Shown here piece after piece: positions 7,920-16,210 of a stretch of DNA of 64,000 nt (position 1 is its first letter; each line of letters starts with the position of its first letter). The stretch covers positions 1,240,001-1,304,000 of the forward strand of contig NZ_CP104562.2 of the NCBI RefSeq assembly GCF_025398155.2. The letters are read 5' to 3'. The position numbers and the translations under genes were made by a program. The notes under the pieces are model-generated. The model was not told where the DNA came from. It was given only the letters and a program-made list of their open reading frames with translations, and searched no databases. Source of the DNA: Roseateles amylovorans (lineage in GTDB: Bacteria; Pseudomonadota; Gammaproteobacteria; Burkholderiales; Burkholderiaceae_C).

Positions 7920-8426
7920 TCAGTGCAGCGCCATCGCCGAAGCGGCGGGGCACGGCGCCAAGGCGTGGTTCTGGTCGGCCGCCTCGTTCCATGCCTCGGT
8001 GGTCAGCTCGCGCGCCGCGCTGAGCTGGTGGCAGAGTTCGGCGATGCCCAGACCGTCGGCCTCACCTTCGGGCAGCGGCATGGCGTTGATTTCCGACGGC
8101 AGGTCCGCCAGCGCGCCCAGCAGCTGGAACAGCAGTTCCAGGTCGGGCTCGCCGCCGGGTTCCTGCTGCCGGGCCAGGCCCAGGCTGCGGCACAGGTAGA
8201 AGCAGGCATCGGCCGCCTGGTCGCACATGGCGTGGGACAGGGCCAGTTGTTCCAGTGCCTCGGCGCGGGCGGCGGTCGCCTCGGCGCTTTCCGCCGCATC
8301 GACCGACGACATCAACGCCTCCAGGGCCGCCGAGGTCGGAGGCAGGACGTTCGATGCATCGTCCGACGGCAGAGGCTGGGCCTCGGCAGCGGTGACACGG
8401 TCAGCAGCGGTTTCGGTAGTCGCCAT
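7920..8426 (-). CDS. Hypothetical alpha-helical protein (168 aa)
   Basis: This is an unrecognised acidic, Ala/Glu/Leu-rich protein. From about residue 30 onward it looks all-helical (ALEALMSSVDAAESAEATAA, then a DQAADACFYLCRSLGLARQ helix), with no signal peptide or membrane segment. I used ATG 8426; an in-frame TTG at 8435 is also possible. The codon bias fits the genome. It is convergent with the RAYT gene and lies downstream of glmU on the same strand across a 173-bp gap, which contains a weak hairpin (8562-8580, CTAAAGC with GCTTTTAG). Confidence 0.55.
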   Translation of the reverse strand: MATTETAADRVTAAEAQPLPSDDASNVLPPTSAALEALMSSVDAAESAEATAARAEALEQLALSHAMCDQAADACFYLCRSLGLARQQEPGGEPDLELLFQLLGALADLPSEINAMPLPEGEADGLGIAELCHQLSAARELTTEAWNEAADQNHALAPCPAASAMALH

Positions 8427-8599
8427 GGAACACAACCTGGTGAGCCAACAACAGGGCCAATCCTAGGGATTCGCCGTTCCGGTCGCTTCCCACAGGTCGG
8501 GGGGAGCGGGCCATCCTCTGGGCAGACCCGTGAAGTTGTCACAGATCCTGGCGCCCAAGGTCTAAAGCTTACGGCTTTTAGGCCCGCGGGAGCACCCCG

Positions 8600-9973
8600 T
8601 CACTTCTTTTTGGTGGGCCGGGTCCAGCCGGAAATCACGGTTTGTCGGCCCCGCGCCACGGCCAGTTGGCCGGCGGCCACATCCTTGGTGATGGTGGAGC
8701 CCCCACCGATGGTGGCGCCATCTCCCAGCGTGACCGGGGCCACCAGCACGCAGTTGGAGCCCACATGCACGTCCGCACCGATGGTGGTGCGGTGCTTGTT
8801 GGCCCCGTCGTAGTTGGCGGTGATCGAGCCGGCACCGAAGTTGACCCGCTCGCCGATGGTGGCGTCCCCCAGGTAGGCCAGATGATTGGCCTTGGCGCCC
8901 CGCGCCAGGGTGGCGTTCTTCACCTCGACGAAGTTGCCGATGTGGACCTCCGCCCCCAGTTGCGCCCCCGGCCGCAGCCGGGCGAACGGACCGATGAGCG
9001 CACCTTCGCCGACGCTGGCGCCGGCGGCCTCACCGTCGATGTGGGTGAACTCATGGATGCGGGCGCCCGCCGCGATCGTGGCATTGCGGATCACGCAGTT
9101 CGCGCCGATGCGCACACCATCACCCAGGGTGACAGCGCCTTCGAACACGCAGTTGACGTCGATCTCGACATCCTGGCCGCACTGCAGCTCGCCGCGCAGG
9201 TCGAAGCGGGCGGGATCGGCCAGGCGCACGCCAGCTTCCATCAGCGCGTCGGCCTGCTGGCGCTGAAAGCGGCGCTCCAGATGGGCGAGCTGGGTGGGAC
9301 TGTTGACGCCCAGCACCTCGGTCTCGTCGGTGGTGCGCACCGCCACCACCGGCACGCCCTCCGCCACCGCCATGGCGACGATGTCGGTCAGGTAGTACTC
9401 GCCCTGCGCGTTGCGGTTGTCGAGCTGGCCGACCCAGCGCTTCAGCGCCTCGGTGGGGGCTGCCATCACCCCGGTGTAGCACTCGCGGATGGTGCGCTGC
9501 TCGGGTGTGGCGTCCTTGTGCTCGACGATGGCCTTCACCGACTCACCGTCCCGCACGATGCGGCCATAGCCGGTCGGGTCGGCGTACTCGATCGTGAGCA
9601 GCACCAACTGTCGGCCCTCGCAGGCGTCCACCATGGCGCGGGTGGTGGGGGTGCTGATCAGGGGGGTGTCGCCGCTGAGGATCAGGGTGCTGCCGCCGGC
9701 CACCAGGGCCGGGACCGTCTGCTGGATGGCATGGCCGGTACCCAGTTGGGGCATCTGTCGCACGAAGCGCAGGCCGGGTCCGCTGATCGCTGCCTCCACT
9801 TGCTCGGCGCCGTGGCCGGTGATCACGATCCGGGCGTCGGCATCCAGCGCGGCCGTCCGGGTCAGCACATGCTGCAGCAGCGAGCGACCTGCCAGCTTGT
9901 GCAGCACTTTGGGCAGGCTGGACTTCATGCGGGTGCCCTTGCCCGCGGCCATCACGACAATGTTCAGCGACAT
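8600..9973 (-). CDS. glmU: GlmU, UDP-GlcNAc pyrophosphorylase/acetyltransferase
   Basis: A 457-residue bifunctional enzyme making UDP-N-acetylglucosamine, the cytoplasmic precursor of peptidoglycan and LPS. The N-terminal uridyltransferase opens with VVMAAGKGTRMKSSLPKVLH, the nucleotide-binding Gly/Arg loop with its Lys. The middle has the GEYYLTDIV signature. The C-terminal left-handed beta-helix acetyltransferase is clear from hexapeptide repeats and the YLGDATIGERVNFGAGSITA segment. The length is normal for the family. The start ATG 9973 is preceded by a perfect inverted repeat rather than a normal ribosome site (see 9979-10008), so expression may be controlled at that point. Confidence 0.97.
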   Translation of the reverse strand: MSLNIVVMAAGKGTRMKSSLPKVLHKLAGRSLLQHVLTRTAALDADARIVITGHGAEQVEAAISGPGLRFVRQMPQLGTGHAIQQTVPALVAGGSTLILSGDTPLISTPTTRAMVDACEGRQLVLLTIEYADPTGYGRIVRDGESVKAIVEHKDATPEQRTIRECYTGVMAAPTEALKRWVGQLDNRNAQGEYYLTDIVAMAVAEGVPVVAVRTTDETEVLGVNSPTQLAHLERRFQRQQADALMEAGVRLADPARFDLRGELQCGQDVEIDVNCVFEGAVTLGDGVRIGANCVIRNATIAAGARIHEFTHIDGEAAGASVGEGALIGPFARLRPGAQLGAEVHIGNFVEVKNATLARGAKANHLAYLGDATIGERVNFGAGSITANYDGANKHRTTIGADVHVGSNCVLVAPVTLGDGATIGGGSTITKDVAAGQLAVARGRQTVISGWTRPTKKK

Positions 9974-9978
9974 AGAAA

Positions 9979-10011
9979 AATCGCGGTCCCTGTGGAGAAA
10001 CCGCGATTATC
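9979..10011 (-). promoter_or_regulatory. Palindrome and -10 element immediately upstream of glmU
   Basis: AATCGCGGT (9979-9987) and ACCGCGATT (10000-10008) form a perfect 9-bp inverted repeat with a 12-nt centre. On the glmU strand it is followed directly by a T-run and then the ATG. A good -10 hexamer, GATAAT, at 10011-10006 overlaps the distal arm. If transcription starts near 9999 the repeat is an operator; if it starts further upstream it is an RNA hairpin covering the ribosome site. Confidence 0.5.
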
Positions 10012-10069
10012 GGGGCGTCGTCGGACGCAGTCGGTCGGGGGCGTCAGGCGGCGTCCCCGCGATGGGGGG

Positions 10070-10762
10070 CTACTTGCCGGGGGCGACCGGTGCGGCGGGG
10101 GCCACCGGCGAGCTCGACGTCAGCGGCGTGCCCCCCAGCTGCACCGTGACGCGATGCGGCTCCGGCCGTGTCTGCGGGAAGTCGACCATCGAGGCTTCGA
10201 ACAAGGCGGCCATCATCGCCAGGTCGCCTTCGGTCAGGCCGTCGTTGCTGGCCCGCGCCTCGTAGAGCGGCTCGTTGGACTTGCGATCGCGCAGCAGCAG
10301 CGCAACCTCGCGGTCATAGCGCCGTTCCATCATCGGATCCATCGGATAGGGATAGCCCCAGCGGCTGTAATAAGGACGCCAGGCCGGACCGTAGCGCCAA
10401 TGGAAATAGCTGCCGTTCCAGCGCCACCAGAGCGGGTCGTCCCACGGGGCGGAGGCACTGCGTGCCACGCGGGCACCGATGGACACCATCACATCGGCGG
10501 TCTTGGGATCGGCGGCGGCCGTGAAGCCGGCCTTCTCCAGCGCGACGCGCGCCGCGTCCTCGATCCGGCCCTGGCCATCCGCGTTCTGCTGCTGCGAGGG
10601 CAGCCGTTCGAAGGCATAGGTACCGGGCTGGCGGCCGGCGGGCCAACTGCCGAAGGACTGCGCGTCGGCCGAGACACTGTTGAGCGTGCCGCAGGCGCTC
10701 AGCGCGAGCAGTGCGGCGGCGCTCAGGCTGGCCATGGCCAGCCGGCGGGTGAGGGTGAACAT
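10070..10762 (-). CDS. DUF4136-type lipoprotein
   Basis: A 230-residue outer-membrane or periplasmic lipoprotein. The leader MFTLTRRLAMASLSAAALLALSAC ends in a clear lipobox. The mature part contains the DUF4136 pattern: an early YAFERLP strand, a DAARVALEKAGFTAAADPKTADVMV stretch and a late DREVALLLRDRKSNEPLYEARA segment. The middle is rich in W, Y and P. I chose ATG 10762 because AGGAGG lies 7 bp upstream. The function of the family is unknown to me; it is usually seen as a cell-envelope lipoprotein. It stands alone between glmU and a second, smaller lipoprotein gene. Confidence 0.82.
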   Translation of the reverse strand: MFTLTRRLAMASLSAAALLALSACGTLNSVSADAQSFGSWPAGRQPGTYAFERLPSQQQNADGQGRIEDAARVALEKAGFTAAADPKTADVMVSIGARVARSASAPWDDPLWWRWNGSYFHWRYGPAWRPYYSRWGYPYPMDPMMERRYDREVALLLRDRKSNEPLYEARASNDGLTEGDLAMMAALFEASMVDFPQTRPEPHRVTVQLGGTPLTSSSPVAPAAPVAPGK

Positions 10763-10894
10763 ACGGACCTCCTGTTGTCGATGCCGGACGTCCCGGTCGC
10801 CGGTCAAGCCGAGCGTCCTGGACTCCAGAACAACGATTGTGACCGTGTCAGGTTGACCTTGTCTGTGAGGCCCGTGTAAGGCGCAGGTTTCAGC

Positions 10895-11179
10895 TTATTT
10901 GCAGGTGAAGCTCTTGGCGTTCACTTCCTTGACCTGGCCCGCGCCGCAAGTCGCGAGCGCCTGCTCGCTCATCTTGGCCACGTCGCTGGCGCTGGTGACC
11001 TGCACCGACGACGGCGGCGCGAAGACGCAACCGGTCGCCAGGGCTGCCGCGGCAAGCATCAGCATCAGCGAGGCAGAACGGCCCGCCGACGCGAAGCGGC
11101 GGGAAGCAGCCAGCGGGGCGAGTGTGGGCGAGGCGTCGCGGCGGTCGGTGTCGACGGGCGAGAAGCGGGCTTGGGTCAT
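10895..11179 (-). CDS. Small secreted lipoprotein, unknown function
   Basis: A 94-residue protein with an N-terminal basic stretch, a hydrophobic segment (SASLMLMLAAAALATGC) ending in a lipobox Cys, and a short mature region ending VKEVNAKSFTCK. The two later Cys residues (in ATCGAG and FTCK) could form a disulfide. The start is ATG 11179; further upstream in-frame sequence to 11509 looks non-coding. No family is recognised. It is separated from the DUF4136 lipoprotein gene by 132 bp. Confidence 0.65.
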   Translation of the reverse strand: MTQARFSPVDTDRRDASPTLAPLAASRRFASAGRSASLMLMLAAAALATGCVFAPPSSVQVTSASDVAKMSEQALATCGAGQVKEVNAKSFTCK

Positions 11180-11505
11180 GGTGGGGTCCTGTGCAGCGCA
11201 CGATGGAAAAGTTCGGAACGCTGCGGAGTCTAGAAGGGCCAGGCCTTGCGCCGCGCCGACCCGCTGATGAACTGCAGGACCACCAGGACAGTCCGCGCCA
11301 ACGACCGACAGGCGGCGCAGCATCGATCGAGCGCGACCTGGATGCGCCCCGGGGCAGCCGCCCCGCAGCCCGTATCGACGACTTCCCGCCGCCTGCCGTC
11401 TACCTTCTACCGCCTGCCACCTGCCGCTTACCACCTGCCGCGCACTGTCAACCCGCCGGCGCGCGCCCGTGCCATGCCAGCCCCTTTGGCGCTGCGGCTG
11501 ACCTC
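11180..11505. other. Intergenic region with pyrimidine-rich repeats
   Basis: The 326 bp between ttcA and the small lipoprotein gene contain, at about 11385-11450, degenerate repeats of a CTACCGCCTGCC/ACCTGCCGC type, pyrimidine-rich on the plus strand. No convincing gene, promoter or RNA structure was seen in the rest. Confidence 0.5.
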
Positions 11506-12477
11506 TCACTCCTGATCGTCATCCCGCACCAGGCGGATCACCGATCCGCTGGCGGCGGTGGTGCCGCAGTTCTCTTCTTCATCGAAGGCGATGTCGCCGT
11601 CCGTCACCGGTGCCCCGGTGGCCTTGATGGTCTCGAACGGGAAGAGATGGCGGTCCAGCATGTGGGAGGTGACGATGTTGCCCATGGCGGTGAACATGTT
11701 GTCCACGCGGCCGGGGAAACGCTTGTCCCAATCCTGCAGCATGGCCTTGACGGTCGCGCGCTGCAGGTTCGGCTGACTGCCGCAGAGGTTGCACGGGATG
11801 ATCGGGAACTCGCGGTGCTCGGCCCAGCGCTCCAGGTCGGACTCCTTCACATACGCCAGCGGGCGGATCACCACGTTCTTGCCATCGTCGCTCACCAGCT
11901 TGGGCGGCATGCCCTTCATCCGGCTGCCGAAGAACATGTTGAGCATGAGCGTGGTGACGATGTCGTCGCGGTGATGGCCCAGCGCGATCTTGGTCGCGCC
12001 CAATTCACCGGCCACGCGGTACAGGATGCCGCGACGCAGGCGGGAGCACAGCGAGCAGGTGGTCTTGCCCTCCGGCACCAGGCGCTTGACGATGGAATAG
12101 GTGTCCTGCTCCTCGATATGGAAATCCACCCCGCGCGACTTCAGATAGGCCGGCAGGATGTCTTCCGGAAAGCCGGGCTGCTTCTGGTCCAGGTTGACCG
12201 CCACGATGTCGAACTTGATCGGCGCGCGTTCGCGCAGGTTGATCAGGATGTCCAGCAGGGAATAGCTGTCCTTGCCGCCGGACACGCAGACCATGACCTT
12301 GTCGCCGTCCTCGATCATGTTGAAGTCGCCGATCGCCTGGCCGACCTGGCGGTGCAGGCGCTTGGAGAGCTTGTTCATCTCATGCGCGTGCTTCTTCTCG
12401 GCGGCCGCCGCATCTGCGGTGGCGGCCTGCGCCGTGGAGGTGTCGATGGCGGTGGGGATCGCTTCAATCATGGTCAT
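11506..12477 (-). CDS. ttcA: TtcA, tRNA 2-thiocytidine-32 biosynthesis protein
   Basis: A 323-residue enzyme that thiolates cytidine 32 of some tRNAs in an ATP- and [4Fe-4S]-dependent reaction. The PP-loop VSGGKDSYSLLD is near residue 68. The first cysteine pair is in CSLCSRLRRG, and the further family CxxC region IIPCNLCGSQ lies later. ALGHHRDD is the typical middle motif. The start ATG 12477 is preceded by GAGG, with a second ATG two codons later. It is 166 bp downstream of the flavoprotein-FolB gene on the same strand. A folB gene next to ttcA is common in Burkholderiales, which agrees with the C-terminal part of that fusion. Confidence 0.95.
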   Translation of the reverse strand: MTMIEAIPTAIDTSTAQAATADAAAAEKKHAHEMNKLSKRLHRQVGQAIGDFNMIEDGDKVMVCVSGGKDSYSLLDILINLRERAPIKFDIVAVNLDQKQPGFPEDILPAYLKSRGVDFHIEEQDTYSIVKRLVPEGKTTCSLCSRLRRGILYRVAGELGATKIALGHHRDDIVTTLMLNMFFGSRMKGMPPKLVSDDGKNVVIRPLAYVKESDLERWAEHREFPIIPCNLCGSQPNLQRATVKAMLQDWDKRFPGRVDNMFTAMGNIVTSHMLDRHLFPFETIKATGAPVTDGDIAFDEEENCGTTAASGSVIRLVRDDDQE

Positions 12478-12643
12478 GTCCTCAATGTCTTGATCGGGTG
12501 GGGCCGCGCGCTGAACGGGTGGTGATGGGGCGCGCGGGGCCGCGATGGGGTCGGTCCGTGCGGGCCGCTCAGCCCTCAGTGAAGAGGGCCTCTGCGAGCG
12601 GCGCCCGGTGGCCGGTGGTCCTGATGGCGTGTGACGAGCCGGT

Positions 12644-14041
12644 TCACCACTGTCCGCATTCCGCGCTGATGGCGACCTGGCAGTCGGGGAAGATCTCCAG
12701 CTTGGTGACCTTGATGCGCACGCCCACCACGCCGGGCAGCTTCATCAGCCGGGTGCAGAGCTTGCCCAGCAGGGCTTCCAGCAGATCAGTGTGTTCGGCG
12801 GTGCATTCGTCGATGATGATCAGCCGCACGCGGCGGTAGTCCAGCACGTGGCCGATGTCGGCATCTCGCGAGACGATGGTCTGCGCGCCGAGGTTGACTT
12901 CAGCATCGACCTGGATGGGTTGCGGTCCCTCGCGTTCAAAGTCCAGCACGCCCAGGTTGGCACCGAATCGCAGGCCGGCAATGTGGATCACCTGCCGGTT
13001 GTTGCGGCGCAGCGCGGGGGGCGGTTGGGACTCCCGCAGCGGTCGCAGGAAGGCTTCGATCTGCTTGGCCGCGACGACGCCATCGCCCAGCGCGGTCTGC
13101 ACGCACGGGTGTTGCCGGCCGCTGGCATCGCCGGCCACGAACAGGCCGAGCACGCCGAAGCGAGGCTCGTCCCGGAAGGGATGCGACGGGGCGGTCACGC
13201 CGGCGCGCTGCAACGCATCCGACACCTGCAGCCAGGCCGAGGGTTCCGGTTCATAGCCGAGCAGCACGGCCACATGGTCGAACTGTTCGGTGCCGTAGGC
13301 CTTGGAGCTCACCTGGACGCCGTCCGGTGTACCGACCACCGCCGAAGGCAGCGCCTGGGCTTGGCGGCGGCGCAGGCCGGGCCATGCATCGAGCTGTTGC
13401 ACCAGGTGGGTCTGGGCGCGCCATTCGGACCGAGACCAGAGGGTGACCTCATGGCCTCGTCCTTGCAGATACAGCGCATTCTCGACCGCGTTGTCCCCGC
13501 CCCCCAGCAACAACACTCGTCCGGCCGGCAGCGACTCCCGTCGGGCGGTGAGTTCGAGCGCGTCCAGGATGCGGTCATGCCGTGACGACGCGGGATACAG
13601 CGGGGCGGGATGGCGGGGCGTCAGGCCGGTGGCCAACAGCAGCGTGCGGGCATGCAGCGGTTGCCGGGCGGGCGCCGTGTCATGGGCACCGGCATGCGGA
13701 TCGAGATAGAGCTGCCAACCGGGCGTGGCGGACCAGTCAAGATGGTGCGCCGTCTGGCCGGTCAGCACATGCACGCCCGGTTGGGCGGTGGCATGGGCGG
13801 CATAGCGGTCGCCCAGGGCCGCCAGGCTGTGGCCGGGGGCCCCCAGCAACCAGTCCTGTCGGTAGGTGAGCGACTGCAGGCTGCCGCACAGTCGGGGGCC
13901 GCGTTCGATGAGGGCGACGCTCAGGCCAAGCTGTGCGAGCCAGCTGGCTGCGCTGCAGCCGGCGGGGCCACCACCGATGATGGCGGCGTCCACCGACAAC
14001 GGCAGTGCATCCGGCGGCAGGCGGGTCGAGGCGTCGGACAT
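12644..14041 (-). CDS. Fusion: FAD/NAD(P) oxidoreductase + dihydroneopterin aldolase
   Basis: One uninterrupted 465-residue frame joins two enzymes. Residues 17-340 form a thioredoxin-reductase-like flavoprotein: an FAD-binding GGGPAG at 23-28, an NAD(P)-binding LLLGGGDNAVENALYL near 190, and GLFVAGDASG near the end. It lacks the redox CxxC of thioredoxin reductase, so it is closer to ferredoxin-NADP reductase-type members. Residues 345-465 match FolB, with VLDFEREGPQPIQVDAEV carrying the catalytic Glu and IKVTKLEIFPDC the Lys strand. FolB cleaves dihydroneopterin in folate synthesis. I chose ATG 14041 at the domain start; frames run to 14146. No stop or good internal start separates the parts, although a GTG at the FolB boundary could allow a second product. 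Confidence 0.85.
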   Translation of the reverse strand: MSDASTRLPPDALPLSVDAAIIGGGPAGCSAASWLAQLGLSVALIERGPRLCGSLQSLTYRQDWLLGAPGHSLAALGDRYAAHATAQPGVHVLTGQTAHHLDWSATPGWQLYLDPHAGAHDTAPARQPLHARTLLLATGLTPRHPAPLYPASSRHDRILDALELTARRESLPAGRVLLLGGGDNAVENALYLQGRGHEVTLWSRSEWRAQTHLVQQLDAWPGLRRRQAQALPSAVVGTPDGVQVSSKAYGTEQFDHVAVLLGYEPEPSAWLQVSDALQRAGVTAPSHPFRDEPRFGVLGLFVAGDASGRQHPCVQTALGDGVVAAKQIEAFLRPLRESQPPPALRRNNRQVIHIAGLRFGANLGVLDFEREGPQPIQVDAEVNLGAQTIVSRDADIGHVLDYRRVRLIIIDECTAEHTDLLEALLGKLCTRLMKLPGVVGVRIKVTKLEIFPDCQVAISAECGQW

Positions 14042-14438
14042 GGCGTTAGGGGCTCGGATCGAAGGGGCTGCGCGGGCGGGCGTCGGGAATCTGGCGTCAA
14101 GGCGGGCGCGACATGGCATCCCGGCATCCGGTGGGTCACGCCTCACTGCGGCCGCAGCGTGGGGGCAGGCTCAGGCGACTGCGTCCCTGATGGCCGCTGA
14201 AACGGGGCGTCTCGGAATGACTTCCGGCAACGGCAACTGGCGCCGCGAAGCATCCAGGGGGTGGCAGGAAGGCAAGAAGTCGCGAATTATCGGGGATTGA
14301 AGGGCGAGATGTCGCCGCTCGCGCGATTGAGCCCTGAATCGCGTCGCCGACAGGACGTTTTTCACGGGCCGACGAGGGGTCGGCGGCCGACCGCACGCCA
14401 TGCGGCACCTGCCGTAACGCCATGCGGTCCCCCGCCTT

Positions 14439-14529
14439 GGCGCCTTGCGGCGCCCGCCTCAAGGCCAAGTGGCGCCCGCCTTCGCGCCGGGCTCATCAGG
14501 GGGCGCCGTGAGTCCGATGCCGTGGCGCC
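14439..14529. repeat. Cluster of five GGCGCC palindromes
   Basis: GGCGCC is found at 14439, 14449, 14471, 14502 and 14524, five copies in 91 bp, in non-coding DNA downstream of msrQ. At this base composition well under one copy would be expected. Confidence 0.6.
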
Positions 14530-14539
14530 GTGTCCGGAA

Positions 14540-14559
14540 GGCCGATCCCGAGATCGGCC
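14540..14559 (-). terminator. Hairpin downstream of msrQ
   Basis: GGCCGATC and GATCGGCC form a perfect 8-bp stem around CCGA, seven bases past the msrQ stop codon. It lacks a strong T-tract, so termination may be partial or Rho-assisted. Confidence 0.45.
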
Positions 14560-14565
14560 GCGCCC

Positions 14566-15216
14566 TCACCCCTTGACCTTTTTCCAGACTCTCCAGCCCA
14601 GCAACACCGCCAGGATCCCGCCGTAGACCGCGGGTTCCGCGAAGTTGTTCTTGCCGGCTCTCATCCAGATGAAATGCATCAGACCGACCACCGAGATCAC
14701 ATACACCAGCCGATGCAGGACTTGCCACCGCTTGGCGCCCAGTGCCTTGATGGCGCGGTTGAACGAGGTGGCCGCGAGCGGCACCAGCAGCACCCAGGCG
14801 GCGAATCCCATGAGGATGAAGGGCCGCTTGACGATATCGCGCCCGATGTCGGCGAGGTCCAGCCCCATGTCGAGCCAGCCGTAAGCCAGCAGATGCAGGC
14901 TGGCGTAGAAGAATGCGAACAACCCGAGCATGCGCCGAAAGCGGGCGAGGGTGGGTTGTCCGGTCCATTGCCGCAGCGGAGTGATGGCGAGCGTGATCCA
15001 CAGCAGTCGCATGGCCCAGTCGCCAAGCCCCCGGATCATCGCTTCCGCCGGATTGGCGCCAAGCGTGCCGGCGAAGGCCCGCCAGACGAGCCAGGCCAGC
15101 GGGCCCAGACAGAGCGCGAACAGCACCGCCTTGGCCGCCGGATGGAGCAGCGGGTGCCGCCGGGCTTTGGACGCGGGGGCGGCGCGTCCGGCCGCGGCGG
15201 GGGCGTGACTCGTCAT
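14566..15216 (-). CDS. msrQ: MsrQ, haem-binding membrane subunit of MsrPQ
   Basis: A 216-residue inner-membrane b-type haem protein that passes electrons from the quinone pool or flavin reductase to MsrP. It has about six transmembrane helices, starting near AVLFALCLGPLAWLVWRAF. The haem-ligand His residues are expected in the FFYASLHLLAYGW and KRWQVLHRLVYVISVVGLMHFIW helices. The start is ATG 15216. It lies 10 bp after msrP on the same strand, so the two form an operon for repair of periplasmic methionine sulfoxide. Confidence 0.95.
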   Translation of the reverse strand: MTSHAPAAAGRAAPASKARRHPLLHPAAKAVLFALCLGPLAWLVWRAFAGTLGANPAEAMIRGLGDWAMRLLWITLAITPLRQWTGQPTLARFRRMLGLFAFFYASLHLLAYGWLDMGLDLADIGRDIVKRPFILMGFAAWVLLVPLAATSFNRAIKALGAKRWQVLHRLVYVISVVGLMHFIWMRAGKNNFAEPAVYGGILAVLLGWRVWKKVKG

Positions 15217-15226
15217 CGTCGCGATC

Positions 15227-16210
15227 TCAGTAGTTCTTCTTCAGGTCCATGCCCGCATAGAGCTGCCCCACCTGGGGCTCATAGCCGTTGAACATCAACG
15301 TGGGGCGCTTCTTCGCGAACAGGCCGTCCTCGCCGATCCGACGCTCGCTGGCTTGGCTCCAGCGCGGATGGTCCACCTTCGGATTCACGTTGGAGTAGAA
15401 ACCGTATTCCTGCTGGGCGGCCTTGGTCCAACTGCTGACCGGTTGCTGTTCCAGGAAGCGGATGCGCACGATGGACTTGGCCGACTTGAACCCGTACTTC
15501 CAGGGCACGACCAGCCGCAGCGGCGCACCGTTCTGGTTGGGCAGCACCTCGCCATACATCCCGAAGGCCAGCAGCGCGAGCGGATGCATGGCCTCATCCA
15601 TCCGAAGTCCTTCGATGTAGGGCCAATCCAGCACGCCGGAACGGACACCGGACATCTGCGCCTTGTCCGCGAGGGTGGTGAATTCGACGTACTTGGCCTT
15701 CCCGGTCGGTTCGGCCTTTTTCAGCAGCTCAGACAGCGAGTAACCGACCCACGGCACCACCATCGACCAGCCCTCGACGCATCGGAGCCGGTAGATGCGC
15801 TCTTCCATCGGCGCCAGCTTGAGCAGGTCCTCGATGCCGTAGCGGCCCGGCTTGGCGCATTCGCCTTCGATGGCAACGGTCCAGGGCCGGGTCTTGAGGG
15901 TGTGGGCGTTCTTGGCCGGATCGCTCTTGTCGGTGCCGAATTCGTAGAAATTGTTGTAGGTGGTGGCGTCCTGGTAGCTGGTGAGCTTCTCCAGGGCGAA
16001 ACCTCCAGGCACCGCGCTTTTGGCGCCCGGCAGCTTGGCCAGCTTGCCGGGGCCGGCGGTCTGGGCCTGGACCGTGCCCGACAGTCCCAGGCCGGTCAGG
16101 CCGAGGGCGCCGGCGGTTTTCAGCCAATCGCGGCGGCTGTCGTAGACATCGCGGGGCGTGATGTCGGAGGACGGAATGCGTTGTCCATCACGCTGTGGCA
16201 GGAAATGCAT
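15227..16210 (-). CDS. msrP: MsrP, periplasmic methionine sulfoxide reductase
   Basis: A 327-residue molybdenum-cofactor enzyme (YedY family) that reduces protein methionine sulfoxides in the periplasm. The N-terminus carries a twin-arginine signal (SRRDWLKTAGA, residues 25-35) followed by a hydrophobic stretch ending VQAQ. Cys144 in YRLRCVEGWSMVVPW is the expected molybdenum ligand. The VVPWKYGFKSAKSIV segment is typical of the family's C-terminal half. I placed the start at ATG 16210, with AAAGG upstream, rather than at 16261. Three 15-bp repeats lie 155-195 bp upstream of the start (16366-16403). Confidence 0.95.
   Translation of the reverse strand: MHFLPQRDGQRIPSSDITPRDVYDSRRDWLKTAGALGLTGLGLSGTVQAQTAGPGKLAKLPGAKSAVPGGFALEKLTSYQDATTYNNFYEFGTDKSDPAKNAHTLKTRPWTVAIEGECAKPGRYGIEDLLKLAPMEERIYRLRCVEGWSMVVPWVGYSLSELLKKAEPTGKAKYVEFTTLADKAQMSGVRSGVLDWPYIEGLRMDEAMHPLALLAFGMYGEVLPNQNGAPLRLVVPWKYGFKSAKSIVRIRFLEQQPVSSWTKAAQQEYGFYSNVNPKVDHPRWSQASERRIGEDGLFAKKRPTLMFNGYEPQVGQLYAGMDLKKNY

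Larger units (their letters stand above)
14042..14565. other. Palindrome-rich intergenic region
   Basis: These 524 bp hold no convincing gene. A -10-like GATAAT for the flavoprotein gene is at about 14289-14284 on the minus strand. GGTCGGC/GCCGACC form a near-continuous palindrome around 14378-14392. CCATGCGG occurs twice near 14400-14426. GGCGCC occurs five times at 14439-14529. Confidence 0.5.

Noticed and set aside
8642..10879. 745-codon open frame on the plus strand opposite glmU and the DUF4136 gene
   Set aside because: It is an antisense shadow produced by G+C-rich codon bias. The minus strand holds the clear glmU protein, and the plus frame is His/Gly/Gln-rich nonsense without any family motif.
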